A stretch of DNA of 64,000 bases, taken from NCBI GenBank assembly GCA_017511185.1, contig JAFWLF010000064.1:1-64000 (forward strand), given 5' to 3'. Below are positions 26,897 to 35,379 of the stretch, piece after piece. Position numbers and translations under genes: made by a program. Under the pieces are notes generated by a model, which had not been told where the DNA came from, made no database searches, and saw nothing but the letters and a program-made list of their open reading frames with translations. Every line of letters begins with the position of its first letter. Position 1 is the stretch's first letter. Origin of the DNA: RGIG5612 sp017511185 (GTDB taxonomy: Bacteria > Bacillota > Clostridia > Lachnospirales > Lachnospiraceae).

Positions 26897-27508
26897 ATGA
26901 AAAAAGTATTGTATGTATTTTTGGCGGCTCTTTTAGTCTTGTCTTTGGTTGGCTGCAAATCAAAACCGTCTAATGATCAGTCGAACGGGGCACAAACAAC
27001 TACTAAATTTGCCAGAGGTTCCTGGGATGATTCCCAAACAACCTTTACCAGTGATTTTTCTGGATTGACCATCAAGATTTCAAGTGCTTATTCAGCCTTA
27101 ACCGATGCTGAATTAGCAGAAAACTATCTTGGCGACACTTCTTTTGACTTCACCAACGCGGATTATGACAAGATGACCACCATTCCAGAGTGTGCATTTG
27201 CAAATTATCTGACCGGAGTTAATTGCGGAGTTTTATATGAAAATGTCAAAGCGGAAGGTGCTCCGGATATTTCGGAAGATGACTACCTGGATGCTGCTGT
27301 AAAAAATATAGATGGCGACAAGGGAGGCTATTATGATCTGACGATCGGCGGAAAACAGTACCGGGCGATGAATCGAAGCGTTGAACAGGAAGGCTCAACA
27401 TTTTTCCAAACGATGGCAGTCAGAAATATAGATGGTTACATGCTGCTTGTTGTGTTTACGTCTACTGAACAGGAACCAATAGACGAGATGATTTCTTTCT
27501 TTGAATAA
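26897..27508 (+). CDS. Putative lipoprotein of unknown function
   Basis: A 203-residue exported protein with a lipoprotein signal peptide: basic start, hydrophobic VLYVFLAALLVLSL and lipobox LVGC with the modified cysteine at residue 20. The mature part (about 180 residues) carries no motif I recognise; it resembles small beta-rich DUF-type lipoproteins. GGAGGA precedes the ATG, and the next gene starts directly after its stop, so the two are co-translated. Confidence 0.8.
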   Translation: MKKVLYVFLAALLVLSLVGCKSKPSNDQSNGAQTTTKFARGSWDDSQTTFTSDFSGLTIKISSAYSALTDAELAENYLGDTSFDFTNADYDKMTTIPECAFANYLTGVNCGVLYENVKAEGAPDISEDDYLDAAVKNIDGDKGGYYDLTIGGKQYRAMNRSVEQEGSTFFQTMAVRNIDGYMLLVVFTSTEQEPIDEMISFFE

Positions 27509-28174
27509 ATGGAAGAAAAAATAATTTTTAAAACTTATAACTCCTTTGAGGCAGATCAGATCCTCGCATCCTTTCAGGATGCGGGGATTCCTGCCTATAA
27601 GCTGGAACATGGCATCGGCCAGCTTGTAGAGATTGCTGCCGGGATGAGCCGCACCTCTTTAATAGAGATCATCATTCCGGAAGAGGCAGAAGATGCCGCG
27701 GATGAGATCCTTATTAATATGGGTCTGTTGGCACCGCCTCCTGGAACAGGAGCTGCCATTGACTCTAAAACATGGGCTGATGATACACCGCAGGGGAAAG
27801 CGGCTCTTCTGGATGATTTTGCCATGTATTATGAAACCGCCGTTCTCTATCTGAAAGAAGAGAATTATCTGGAAGAGTTCTATCAGTTTTTTTTCTTTAA
27901 AAACAGAGAGCAGACCTTGATCCCATTTGAGGAGAGCTTTCAGGACGCATTTACAGAACTCTGCGGTGACCGCGGAGGAAAGAGTATTGCCGATAAAACA
28001 GAGAGTCTGTTTGGCCGGCCAAAACGTATGATGGTCTTTGAAAGTGTTGATACAGTGAAAGAGGAACTGGAAGCGAGCAGTGACGGCTGGGGACCATTCT
28101 ACGTTGTTTTTGATCTGATGTTCTGTGAATACGATGGCTTTACGCTTTGCTTTATCTGCGGGTCTAATAACTGA
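27509..28174 (+). CDS. Protein with N-terminal DUF2007-like signal-transducing domain
   Basis: A 221-residue cytosolic protein. Residues 1-73 (KIIFKTYNSFEADQILASFQ ... EDAADEILINMG) match the DUF2007 / putative signal-transducing domain, an alpha-beta ACT-like module also found fused to other parts. The C-terminal ~140 residues, acidic and helical, are unrecognised. It abuts the lipoprotein gene with no gap. Its 3' end overlaps the convergent LTA-synthase-like gene by 11 bases, and I see no terminator. Confidence 0.65.
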   Translation: MEEKIIFKTYNSFEADQILASFQDAGIPAYKLEHGIGQLVEIAAGMSRTSLIEIIIPEEAEDAADEILINMGLLAPPPGTGAAIDSKTWADDTPQGKAALLDDFAMYYETAVLYLKEENYLEEFYQFFFFKNREQTLIPFEESFQDAFTELCGDRGGKSIADKTESLFGRPKRMMVFESVDTVKEELEASSDGWGPFYVVFDLMFCEYDGFTLCFICGSNN

Positions 28175-30002
28175 AGGATCCGGAAACGATATTCTCTAAG
28201 ACAGTCCCATCTTCTGTATAAATGTTGATCTTTATTTCACCTTTCGTCTGATCAAATCCGGACAGATCAATGGTGCCGATGTAGCTGGCAGAATCTTTTG
28301 GATCCGGTTTCAGCTGCAGCGTATAGATCTGTGTTTTTCCCTCCTCCTGGTACTGCGCCTCGATATGGTCCACATGGATCGTAAGCGCATCATCCACCAG
28401 AGTATCCAGGAAGTACAGATTGGTAAGCCTGATCTGTAAAAGATCTTTCTTATCATCAAACGAATCAAACGTCAGAGAATCTTTGAAAATCAGACGATAT
28501 CTTTCATACAGCGCTTCGGATGCATCTGCATCCACTTTTTCTAATTGCTCTAAAAGAGCAGAACGTTTCATTAATTCTTTCTTCACCTGCGCCGTGCCAA
28601 ACTGTTCCAGCAGGGTTTCTCTGGAAGAAAACAGGTTTGTGCCAAGCGCCAGGCGGTCGCCTTTTATGGTTACCCCAAGAGAGGCCAGCGTTGTAGGGAA
28701 CAGATCAAAGGTGCTGTAAAGGCGCTCTTTCTGCGGCTGTGCAGGCTGCACACCGGAGTTGATAAAAGCAGTATAGGTTTTCCGCTGATAGTTTTTGCTG
28801 ACATCAGCGCAGAAGTTGGTGTCCATGGTCGTATGATCACCGGAGAGGATGATGGTTGTATTATCGTAGAAATCCTGCTCCTGGATCCATTTTAAGAAGG
28901 CACCGATCTGCTTGCTGGAGCAGGCCATGACATTGGCATATTGGTCGTCGCCAAAAGTATCATCACAAAGCCTGCAGACGTAGCCGTCCTCATAATGCGT
29001 ATCCACGGTCAGCAGTGTCAGGTTGAAAGGCACATCACTTTGCGCCAGTTCGGTCAGCGTTTCTTTGGCAAAGGAAAAAAGTTTTTCATCCTCAAAACCC
29101 CAAAAGACTTCATAATTCGGATCGATCCATCCAGTCTCTTTGGCATACAGATAATCACGGATCTCAAAATCTCCATGATCCTGATAAAAAAGCTTGCGGC
29201 CGCCAAATACGGCATCGGACCCCAGCAGAAAGAGCTGCCGGTAACCTTCTTTGTGCAGGATGTCGCCTAATGCTGTGACTCCTGGGAAGAAGGAACTTTG
29301 CGTATCCATAAAGTTGGCACCAATGCTGACTTTCAAAGGAAGACCGGCTGATTGGGCAAAGATGGCACCTGTGGTAAATGCAGTGCCCGGAAGAACAATA
29401 CCGCCGTTCAGTGTGGCATCATCGCCGGAAAAATCTTCATTATCCATTGCAATCGTTGTCAGCTCCGGGATGGTATTAACAGGAAATGCACCGCCGGATG
29501 CTTCATCCGCATAGGTGGTTTCCATGGATTCCAGATAAATGAAGATCAGGTTTCTTTTTTTATCAGGGAAGGAAAGAGGCGTGCCTGCCGGGTCAGCATA
29601 GTTTTCCTCAATAAATGTGGAATATGTTTTGCGTCCGCTGATCCAGGTGTCCATATCCAGCCGTTTCCAGATCATGTTTTTGACTAAGAAGGCGCCTGCA
29701 ATAGTCAGCAGAAGAAGTGCACAGGTGCAGAGCAGACGCGGTTTTCCTTTCTTGAGCAGAATGATCAGGACGATGTATGCGGCAAGGATCAGCACGGTCG
29801 GCAGTGCAGCCTTGAGGAGAAAATCTCCGATCATGCCGTTGCCGGTGCCTTCCAGCGGGTTCTGCAGATGAAAGACGATCTCGTCCATATCGATATCACC
29901 CCATGTGGTGAAAGCCCACCGGCTGGCAAAGCCGATCAGCGATACAAAGGTGATAAGGATCCCCATCATAATATAGAAAACTGCTGATAAAAAACGTTTC
30001 AA
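28164..30002 (-). CDS. LTA synthase family / phosphoglycerol transferase-like membrane sulfatase-fold enzyme
   Basis: A 612-residue membrane enzyme. Hydrophobic segments are at ~10-30, ~62-85 and ~92-110, followed by an extracellular alkaline-phosphatase/sulfatase-fold domain. Motifs are IFIYLESMETTYAD (first metal site), the nucleophile region LPGTAFTTGA and ILSGDHTTMD (second metal site). Family members polymerise or transfer glycerol phosphate from phosphatidylglycerol onto lipoteichoic acid or glycans. It has fewer helices than classical five-helix LtaS, so the exact acceptor is uncertain. The start is TTG at 30002; GAGGG upstream is a modest ribosome site. Confidence 0.85.
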   Translation of the reverse strand: MKRFLSAVFYIMMGILITFVSLIGFASRWAFTTWGDIDMDEIVFHLQNPLEGTGNGMIGDFLLKAALPTVLILAAYIVLIILLKKGKPRLLCTCALLLLTIAGAFLVKNMIWKRLDMDTWISGRKTYSTFIEENYADPAGTPLSFPDKKRNLIFIYLESMETTYADEASGGAFPVNTIPELTTIAMDNEDFSGDDATLNGGIVLPGTAFTTGAIFAQSAGLPLKVSIGANFMDTQSSFFPGVTALGDILHKEGYRQLFLLGSDAVFGGRKLFYQDHGDFEIRDYLYAKETGWIDPNYEVFWGFEDEKLFSFAKETLTELAQSDVPFNLTLLTVDTHYEDGYVCRLCDDTFGDDQYANVMACSSKQIGAFLKWIQEQDFYDNTTIILSGDHTTMDTNFCADVSKNYQRKTYTAFINSGVQPAQPQKERLYSTFDLFPTTLASLGVTIKGDRLALGTNLFSSRETLLEQFGTAQVKKELMKRSALLEQLEKVDADASEALYERYRLIFKDSLTFDSFDDKKDLLQIRLTNLYFLDTLVDDALTIHVDHIEAQYQEEGKTQIYTLQLKPDPKDSASYIGTIDLSGFDQTKGEIKINIYTEDGTVLENIVSGSFSY

Positions 30003-30115
30003 AATGGTATGTGCCCTCGGTGCAAAAAGTAAACATCATTATAGCATAAAATGCAGAAAAAAAGAGTTGAACGACACTTGGGCAAGGGTGTATCTTTTTT
30101 ATGGAGGAACGGAAA

Positions 30116-30304
30116 ATGGAAAAAAGGGAAGTGCCGGAGAATCCGGTGATCAAAGCAGTTTTTTTTGATGTAGACGGTACGCTCCTTTCCATCGAATCCA
30201 ACCAGGTACCGGACAGTGCCAAAGAGGCAGCTGATTATGTCACGGATACCGTGGAAGATCACGGCATAGAGAAAGCATTAAAACATTTTGGACTGATTTC
30301 GTGA
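30116..30304 (+). pseudogene. Remnant of Cof-type HAD phosphatase with internal deletion
   Basis: A 62-codon frame. It starts with the HAD nucleophile motif (VFFDVDGTLLS) and after ~30 residues ends with AKEAADYVTDTVEDHGIEKALKHFGLI, the typical extreme C terminus of Cof-type HAD phosphatases, which normally lies ~220 residues later. The two ends are joined in frame, so the cap and metal site are lost. A ribosome site (GGAGGAACGG) remains. It cannot be an active phosphatase and is most likely decaying. It directly precedes the PHP gene. Confidence 0.75.
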
Positions 30305-30315
30305 AGGAGAGAAGC

Positions 30316-31095
30316 ATGGAGAAAGAATGGTATCGCTATGATCTGCATGTGCACACCTATGAAGGAAGTGCCTGCGCACGCAGCAATGCAGCAGATCTGG
30401 CAGATTTCTATAAAGAAAAAGGATACGACGGAATTGTCATCTCGGATCATTTCTGGCGGGGGAATACGCGCGTGGACCGCGATCTCCCATGGAATGTGTG
30501 GCTGGATGAATTTCATAAAGGATATGAGAACGCAAAAGCCAGGGGCGATGAGATAGGCCTGACCGTATTCTATGCGTGGGAGTATTCCTTTCAGGGAAAT
30601 GATTTCCTGACGTTTGGTTTGGATAACGACTGGTTATTGGATTATCCGGATATCGGAAGGATCGATCTGTTAGAATATTTGAAGCTGGTCCGGGAAGCCG
30701 GCGGTTTTGTGATCCATGCACATCCGTTCTATGAGGCACCGTATATTCCTTATATCCGGCTGCTTCCAAACCATGTGGATGCCGTGGAAGTGGTAAATGC
30801 GCCAAAGGGCCCTTTCATTAATGCACGGGCCCTGGAATATGCCACCGCATATGATCTGATCCAGACGGGAGGCTCTGACTGCCACAGTGTCAACTGGAAA
30901 CAGTTATCCGGTGTGGAGATCCCTCATCCGGTCGCAACGATGCAGGAGCTGATCGAAGCGCTGAAAAAGAGAGAACACCGGGTGTTCTTAATGGAGGAGG
31001 AGCCGGTCAAGAACGGGGATAAACCGTATAAGCCGGGTGACTTCAAACTCCCGCCGCCTCCGAAAGATGATAAAAAGCAGAAATTGTATTGGTAA
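30316..31095 (+). CDS. PHP-domain metal-dependent phosphoesterase
   Basis: A 259-residue protein of the polymerase-and-histidinol-phosphatase fold. Metal motifs are YDLHVHTYEGSACAR at the N terminus, GIVISDHFW, FVIHAHPFYE and the C-terminal TGGSDCHSVN. Family members hydrolyse nucleotide or sugar phosphates; this one's substrate is unknown. ATG 30316 is preferred to GTG 30301 because AAGGAGAG lies just before it. A terminator follows at 31101. Confidence 0.88.
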   Translation: MEKEWYRYDLHVHTYEGSACARSNAADLADFYKEKGYDGIVISDHFWRGNTRVDRDLPWNVWLDEFHKGYENAKARGDEIGLTVFYAWEYSFQGNDFLTFGLDNDWLLDYPDIGRIDLLEYLKLVREAGGFVIHAHPFYEAPYIPYIRLLPNHVDAVEVVNAPKGPFINARALEYATAYDLIQTGGSDCHSVNWKQLSGVEIPHPVATMQELIEALKKREHRVFLMEEEPVKNGDKPYKPGDFKLPPPPKDDKKQKLYW

Positions 31096-31100
31096 TGAAA

Positions 31101-31128
31101 ATGGGACAGAAGCTGTCCCATTTTTTTA
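31101..31128 (+). terminator. Terminator between PHP and msrC (convergent)
   Basis: ATGGGACAG, AAG loop, CTGTCCCAT, then seven T. It stands between two convergent stops and probably serves mainly the PHP gene. Confidence 0.85.
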
Positions 31129-31623
31129 TTCAGGTTTTTCAGTCCTAAGTGTTTCTTCGATGATGCCGACAAACGCCATCAGGCCGGCACGGTCCCATTC
31201 ATTGAAACGGTCAGGCAGAGGGCTGTCGATATCCAGCACGCCAATTACACTGCCGTTCTGATGGATGGGCAGAACGATCTCTGAACGGGAGGCTTCATCG
31301 CAGGCGATGTGTCCCGGAAACTGATGCACATCCGGCACGACCAGTATCTCATTGGTTTCCCAGGCAGTTCCGCAGACGCCGCGGCCTTTTGCAATCTCGC
31401 GGCAGGCAGGTTTACCCTGAAACGGTCCGACCATCAGGTGATCGCCTTCCACCAGATAGAATCCGGCCCAGTTGATATCCGGCAGATACTGCCAGAGCAG
31501 GGCAGAGGCATTGGCCAGGTTTGCGATCCAGTTTGACAGATTCTTATCGTATCCCGTGATCAGCGCGGACAGATTCTGATTCAGATTTCCATAAAAATTG
31601 ATAAATTCTTCTTTTGTGTTCAT
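31126..31623 (-). CDS. msrC: Free methionine-(R)-sulfoxide reductase (GAF domain)
   Basis: A 165-residue GAF-fold enzyme that reduces free L-methionine-(R)-S-oxide. The active-site cysteines lie in FQGKPACREIAKGRGVCGTA and GHIACDEASRSEIVLPI, as in fRMsr. An upstream ATG at 31671 would add 16 residues. The ATG at 31623 (MNTKEEFINFYGNLNQN) aligns with known fRMsr starts and sits 6 bases after a good -10 box, so translation may be leaderless. It is divergent from the nitrogenase-like operon, a plausible setting for an oxidative-stress repair enzyme. Confidence 0.9.
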   Translation of the reverse strand: MNTKEEFINFYGNLNQNLSALITGYDKNLSNWIANLANASALLWQYLPDINWAGFYLVEGDHLMVGPFQGKPACREIAKGRGVCGTAWETNEILVVPDVHQFPGHIACDEASRSEIVLPIHQNGSVIGVLDIDSPLPDRFNEWDRAGLMAFVGIIEETLRTEKPE

Positions 31624-31629
31624 GGGATT

Positions 31630-31658
31630 ATTGTACACACTTTTATAAAAATTTTGAA
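31630..31658 (-). promoter_or_regulatory. Promoter of msrC with -10 abutting the start codon
   Basis: Reading the minus strand: TTCAAA (31658-31653), 17 bases, TACAAT (31635-31630), six bases, then ATG at 31623. Transcription would start at or near the A of the ATG. Confidence 0.45.
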
Positions 31659-31775
31659 GACTTTCCTTCATCGGCCTTTGCGCGGGCGTGCAGATGATAA
31701 AATATAAACTGAGTTATTATGTGATGCCGGCTGGCCCAGTGACCATGGGCCGGTGTCAGAAAAGGAAAGGGTAAC

Positions 31776-33998
31776 ATGAGAGACCATATGGAAATTGCCG
31801 TCTATGGAAAAGGCGGCATCGGAAAGTCTACGGTCAGTGCCAACATGACAGCGGCCGCAGCCATGAAGGGATTGAATGTCCTGCAGATCGGCTGTGATCC
31901 AAAGCATGATTCCACCCGGCTTTTAATGCATGGCACATCCATCCCGACGGTGCTGGATGTCCTGCGTGATAAAGGGGCGGAAAACGCGCAGCCGGAAGAC
32001 ATCTTGAAAAAGTCAGAAATACCTCTGGCGGACAGTGAGATCGGCTGCATAGAAGCAGGCGGTCCAAAACCGGGCGTCGGCTGTGCCGGCCGCGGCATCA
32101 TCTCCGCCTTTGAATATCTGGGGAAACATCACATTCTGGAGCAATATGACCGCGTTCTCTATGACGTGCTGGGTGATGTCGTATGCGGCGGCTTTGCCGT
32201 GCCGGTACGCAGGGAATACGCGGATGCAGTATTCCTGGTAACCAGCGGTGAATATATGGCGCTTTATGCAGCCAACAATATTCTGCGCGGTATCCGGAAT
32301 TTTGACGGCGATAAATACAAACGGATCGCGGGCATCATCTATAACGAGCGGAAGCTGGAGGATGAAGATGAACGGGTCCGCCGGTTTGCCGATGCTGTTG
32401 GCCTGCCGGTTTTGGTGAAGGTTCCGCGGAGCGAAGTATTTGCCCGGGCAGAAGAAGAGAACTGCACCGTAATGGAACTGGATGGGGCAGAAAGAGAAAA
32501 GAATGTTTTCAATACGCTGGCAGATCTGCTGATCAACGGCATGACCTTATATCCTGCCAATCCGCTGTCCGATGAAGACCATGAGCGGATCGTTCTGGGA
32601 AAAGGAGAAAAGAGTGTTCCTAAGGCAGCAGGCGCAGATGGAAAGTCTCCTGAAGCTGCAGACGTGGATGAACTGCCGTGTGAGGCTGCTTTCCCGGAAA
32701 CGGAAAAATCATATACCAACCGCAGGCCGTTATACGGCTGCGCGTTCAACGGGGCAGCATCCTTTGCCGTGCATCTGACAGACGCAATCGTGATCGCACA
32801 CGGACCAAAGGCCTGCGCCTTCTATACCATGCAGACGATCAGCTCGCCGGGCAAGCGTAACATCTTTAACCGCGGTGTTTTGCTTCCGTCATCCATCAGC
32901 CCGAACTTTGTCAGCACGGACATCAGTCATTCGGAGGCGGTGTTTGGCGGCATGGATCTGCTGAAAGATGCGGTGAAGAAAGCGATGGAACAGAAACCGG
33001 GTGCTGTGATTGTGGTGAGCACCTGTGTGGCCGGCATCATCGGCGATGATCTGAAAGCAGTGGAAGAGATGTCCACGGATGACATTCCTGTCATTGCGAT
33101 CACAGCCGATGGCGATATGAACGGCGATTACATGGAAGGTCTGCGGATGGCGCAGGAAATCATTGTGAGCCGGCTAGCGGACCGCAATGTTCCAAAAGAA
33201 GATAAATGTGTCAATATTATCGGCGAAGCAGGGATCGTGACCAATAAAGGTTCCAACTTTGCTGTAATGGAACGTCTCCTTAAAGGAATGGGGATCCGGG
33301 TCAACTGCCGTTTCCTGGGGGATGCAACGGCACAGGAAGTGAAAGGGCTTTGCAAAGCAAGGTTGAATATCCTTGCTGCAGAATCCGCAGATGCCTATCA
33401 GCTGAAAGAGTATCTGGTCAAAGAGTTTAGCTGCGAGTTCCTGGAGGAGCCGCTGCCTATAGGCTTTGAAGCAACGAAAAACTGGGTCATGGCCATCGGA
33501 CACTTCTTCGGATGCGAAGAGGAAGCTGCAAAGATCGTTGAGGCTGAACGGAAAGATTACGAAGAGCGCGTTGCAAATCTGAAGAAACATCTGGAAGGCA
33601 AGAAGATCTTCCTGACAACCATCAATACCAATATCGACTGGCTGCTGGATACGGCGTTTGATGCCGGAATGACCTTTGCACATATTGGTGTTTACAATTA
33701 TCTGAGGACACCGCTCAATGTGACCAAACATCCGGAGCGGATGAATATTGTAGAAGAGACACTGGATGCGGGTAAGACCAGACAGCTGATCAAAGAACTG
33801 GATCCGGATATTATTCTGTCTGCTTATGCTTCCGGGAACAGCGATGATCATGCCGTGATCGATGTGCTGCCGATGGTTCCGGATCTGGGCGTGATGTCGG
33901 CTGTGCTGATCATGGAGCGCTGGATCCGGCTGATGCAGACGAAACGAAAGGGGGAATGGGAACGTGACAGAGTTTTGTTCGAAAAATACTTCCGGTAA
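31776..33998 (+). CDS. Nitrogenase-like NifH-NifD fusion protein
   Basis: A 740-residue fusion. Residues 1-275 are a NifH/BchL/CfbC-type Fe protein: P-loop YGKGGIGKST, and [4Fe-4S] ligand cysteines 103 (GVGCAGRGI) and 137 (DVVCGGF). After a low-complexity linker (~276-312) comes a NifD-type subunit with the three P-cluster-type cysteines 322 (LYGCAFNGA), 347 (HGPKACAFY) and 417 (STCVAGIIGDD). The FeMo-cofactor cysteine equivalent appears to be alanine (ESADAYQLKEY), so this is a nitrogenase-like reductase, not nitrogenase. It would use ATP to pass electrons to an unknown substrate. AAAGGAAAGGG precedes the ATG. Confidence 0.85.
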   Translation: MRDHMEIAVYGKGGIGKSTVSANMTAAAAMKGLNVLQIGCDPKHDSTRLLMHGTSIPTVLDVLRDKGAENAQPEDILKKSEIPLADSEIGCIEAGGPKPGVGCAGRGIISAFEYLGKHHILEQYDRVLYDVLGDVVCGGFAVPVRREYADAVFLVTSGEYMALYAANNILRGIRNFDGDKYKRIAGIIYNERKLEDEDERVRRFADAVGLPVLVKVPRSEVFARAEEENCTVMELDGAEREKNVFNTLADLLINGMTLYPANPLSDEDHERIVLGKGEKSVPKAAGADGKSPEAADVDELPCEAAFPETEKSYTNRRPLYGCAFNGAASFAVHLTDAIVIAHGPKACAFYTMQTISSPGKRNIFNRGVLLPSSISPNFVSTDISHSEAVFGGMDLLKDAVKKAMEQKPGAVIVVSTCVAGIIGDDLKAVEEMSTDDIPVIAITADGDMNGDYMEGLRMAQEIIVSRLADRNVPKEDKCVNIIGEAGIVTNKGSNFAVMERLLKGMGIRVNCRFLGDATAQEVKGLCKARLNILAAESADAYQLKEYLVKEFSCEFLEEPLPIGFEATKNWVMAIGHFFGCEEEAAKIVEAERKDYEERVANLKKHLEGKKIFLTTINTNIDWLLDTAFDAGMTFAHIGVYNYLRTPLNVTKHPERMNIVEETLDAGKTRQLIKELDPDIILSAYASGNSDDHAVIDVLPMVPDLGVMSAVLIMERWIRLMQTKRKGEWERDRVLFEKYFR

Positions 33999-35262
33999 TG
34001 AACTTAGAAGTATAGCCCCTGACGGGATCTCCGGCATGATCTTTACCATGGAGGGGATCAAGAATTCCGTGATCCTTCTGAACGGGCCGATGGGCTGCAA
34101 GTTTTATCACAGCACAACGTCCCAGTTTCTGATGCCGCGGCCGGCACTATATCTGCCGGTGAATGAGGGCGATGAAGCGGTGGAGGTCCGTTTTGATTTT
34201 CTGAATGAATGGTTTTTCCGTCAGCCGCGTGTGCCGTGCACCTGGCTGGATGGACACGATTATGTATATGGAACGTTGGAGAAAGTAACGGACGGTCTGC
34301 GTTATATTAAGGAGCATGTGCCTTGTGATCTGATCACTGTAGTGAATGCGCCTGGTGCATCGCTGATCGGCGATGACCCGCGAGAGATTTGTCGCGAGAT
34401 CTTTCCGGATATTCCGGCCATCGTGCTGGAATCACCGGGCTTTTCTACCGAGTATTACGATGGATGTGATACTGCCATTCTGGAACTCTTCCGGCAGGCA
34501 GGCGACCGGCTGTGGAAAGATGCTGTGAAAAAAGGTGCGGATGCATCACGCAAGCCGACTGTAAACATCCTGGGAATTTCCATCTGGCAGAAATATGCTC
34601 TGGGCGATATGAATGAGATCCGTCGCATCCTTTCTTTGTGCGGCATCGAGGTCAACACGATCCTGTGTGCCGGCTGTACCGTGGATGAGATGAAGAAAAT
34701 CCCTGAGGCGGACCTGAATATCGTTCTGTATCCGGAGATGGGACTCTCTGGTGCAAAATGGCTGCAGCAGAATCTGGGCATGCCGTATTATGTGTGCGAA
34801 GTCCCGCCGATCGGATTTGATGCAACGGCTATTTTTGCAGAAGAAATCTCTCAGCTGCTTAAAACTGACTGCAGCAAGGTGAAAGAAGAAATAGAAGTTG
34901 CCCGTGCGAAAGCATGGTACAGCATCAGCGGCATCTACAATGCATGCGGTAAACCGGACGGCACCATCTTTGCCGTGAAATCTTTCCCGTCGCAGGAGAA
35001 GGGTATTACGCAGTTTTTGTCTGATTATCTGGGGATGATCGCAGATACATCCGACATCAGTCATACAAAAGCGGAGGTCGTTTTCTCCGATGCCAATATC
35101 ATCTCTGAGCTGATGCTGCGGGACAAAGAGTTCTGCGGTATTGAGATCGCCAATCCGACGATGGGTTATGTGGATGTCATCGAAAAGACTCTGCTTGGCA
35201 TCAAAGGCGCGATGTTTTTGACAGAGCAGGTGCTGAACAGTTTTATGACGCGGATCATTTAA
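33964..35262 (+). CDS. Nitrogenase-like NifK-type subunit (partner of the fusion)
   Basis: A 432-residue protein of the nitrogenase component 1 family. HGP-type cysteine 45 is in LNGPMGCKFYHS, but the other two P-cluster positions are replaced (SIAPDGISG and VVNAPGASLIGDD), so it supplies at most one of three beta-subunit ligands. It overlaps the fusion gene by 35 bases and starts with GTG after AAAGGGGG, so the two are co-translated and probably form one heteromeric complex. No nifE, nifN or nifB is near. Substrate unknown. Confidence 0.8.
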   Translation: MTEFCSKNTSGNELRSIAPDGISGMIFTMEGIKNSVILLNGPMGCKFYHSTTSQFLMPRPALYLPVNEGDEAVEVRFDFLNEWFFRQPRVPCTWLDGHDYVYGTLEKVTDGLRYIKEHVPCDLITVVNAPGASLIGDDPREICREIFPDIPAIVLESPGFSTEYYDGCDTAILELFRQAGDRLWKDAVKKGADASRKPTVNILGISIWQKYALGDMNEIRRILSLCGIEVNTILCAGCTVDEMKKIPEADLNIVLYPEMGLSGAKWLQQNLGMPYYVCEVPPIGFDATAIFAEEISQLLKTDCSKVKEEIEVARAKAWYSISGIYNACGKPDGTIFAVKSFPSQEKGITQFLSDYLGMIADTSDISHTKAEVVFSDANIISELMLRDKEFCGIEIANPTMGYVDVIEKTLLGIKGAMFLTEQVLNSFMTRII

Positions 35263-35272
35263 GAAGTACTGT

Positions 35273-35302
35273 AAAGGCCGGCTGGGGAGCCGGCCTTTTT
35301 TT
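35273..35302 (+). terminator. Terminator after the nitrogenase-like pair
   Basis: AAAGGCCGGCT, GGGG loop, AGCCGGCCTTT followed by a T run. Confidence 0.9.
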
Positions 35303-35334
35303 ATGCAGGAAAACCTGTCGCCTCCAGCGATACG

Positions 35335-35343
35335 TGTTATAAT
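35335..35343 (+). promoter_or_regulatory. Extended -10 promoter of the short MoaF-like gene
   Basis: TGT-TATAAT (TGN extended -10) lies 37 bases before the ATG at 35380. No convincing -35 hexamer is visible. Confidence 0.55.
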
Positions 35344-35379
35344 TAATACAAATAAAACATTTATAAAGGAGAAGGTATT

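Noticed and set aside
31776..35262. True nitrogenase (nifHDK)
   Set aside because: The cofactor cysteine is not conserved, the K subunit lacks two cluster cysteines, and there are no nifB/E/N genes.
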